Of a stretch of 64,000 nucleotides of DNA, positions 63,961-64,000 are shown piece after piece. This DNA is from Thermodesulfobacteriota bacterium. GTDB lineage: Bacteria; Desulfobacterota; DSM-4660; Desulfatiglandales; Desulfatiglandaceae. Each line of letters begins with the position of its first letter. The stretch's first letter is position 1. The position numbers and the translations under genes were made by a program. The stretch is taken from assembly GCA_028278625.1 (NCBI GenBank), contig JANQDY010000272.1:1-64000 (forward strand), written 5' to 3'. The notes beneath the pieces were generated by a model that worked only from the letters and a program-made list of their open reading frames with translations, did not search any database and was not told where the DNA came from.

Positions 63961-64000
63961 AATCGGTTACAGACTCGGTTAATCGACTCCGTAGTCGATT
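63961..64000. repeat. Direct and inverted repeats at the right edge
   Basis: Two near-repeats TCGGTTACAGAC and TCGGTTAATCGAC lie in tandem at 63963-63987. They run into a perfect 8-bp inverted repeat AATCGACT/AGTCGATT (63981-63988 and 63993-64000, loop CCGT) that is cut by the window end. It lies about 80 bp upstream of the vWA gene, so it may be an operator, an iteron-like site, or the start of a longer repeat region. Confidence 0.5.

Overview
The window reads as chromosomal DNA of a strictly anaerobic Desulfobacterota bacterium, most likely a sulfate reducer of the Desulfobacterales type. This is inferred from family content: an MvhG/MvhA-like [NiFe] hydrogenase, a tungsten-type aldehyde:ferredoxin oxidoreductase, a Tat-exported Liv-type binding protein, a C_GCAxxG_C_C protein and a very large hybrid histidine kinase. 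No rRNA or tRNA gene and no CRISPR array was found; one tmRNA gene is present.

Layout. (1) 1-1944: distal end of a hydrogenase operon (small subunit broken or cut at the left edge, then large subunit). (2) 1982-8464, plus strand: HIT protein, a 1771-residue propeller hybrid kinase with two complete kinase cores and two receiver domains, and a nitroreductase. (3) 8532-12399, minus strand: two overlapping P-loop ATPase genes behind a promoter covered by AT-rich inverted repeats; the second carries seven near-identical 33-residue repeats. (4) 12666-24203, minus strand: a catabolic cluster running from a Tat-exported lactonase-like hydrolase through a Liv ABC transporter to Fe-alcohol dehydrogenase, aldehyde:ferredoxin oxidoreductase, SDR and acyl-CoA ligase. 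A sigma-54 promoter and a likely enhancer site lie upstream, next to the gene of a PAS-containing sigma-54 activator (24633-26390). (5) 26541-42621: a C_GCAxxG_C_C protein, then a long minus-strand envelope and housekeeping block read as nucleoside phosphorylase, DUF1786, ligA, acylphosphatase, lipoprotein, murA, comEC, tamA, tamB. (6) 42842-51939, plus strand: ffh-rpsP-khpA-rimM-trmD-RNA methyltransferase-rplS-rnhB-yraN-rsmI-ptsH-ptsI-smpB-ssrA. (7) 52027 to the right edge: a mobile element inserted at the 3' end of ssrA, all on the minus strand.

The element is the most novel part. Next to the integrase it has an excisionase-like HTH gene, an archaeo-eukaryotic-type primase with a C-terminal Cys cluster, an unknown 207-residue protein and a conjugation-type (HerA/TraD-like) DNA-pumping ATPase. 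Further in is a tightly coupled five-gene unit: vWA-domain lipoprotein, polytopic membrane protein, basic coiled-coil protein, double-AAA ATPase resembling Ycf46, and a DegT-family PLP enzyme. Three of its four junctions are 4-nt stop/start overlaps and the fourth is a short gap with a strong ribosome binding site, so the products are probably made together. No known system with this exact combination is recognised here. The right end of the element is outside the window.

How parts work together: the region 4 genes can be read as a route from a lactone or alcohol-type substrate outside the cytoplasm, through import, to an acyl-CoA, under sigma-54 control. The region 6 genes make translation factors, rRNA/tRNA modification enzymes and the trans-translation pair SmpB/tmRNA. 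All functional assignments rest on motif recognition by eye; no database search was run.
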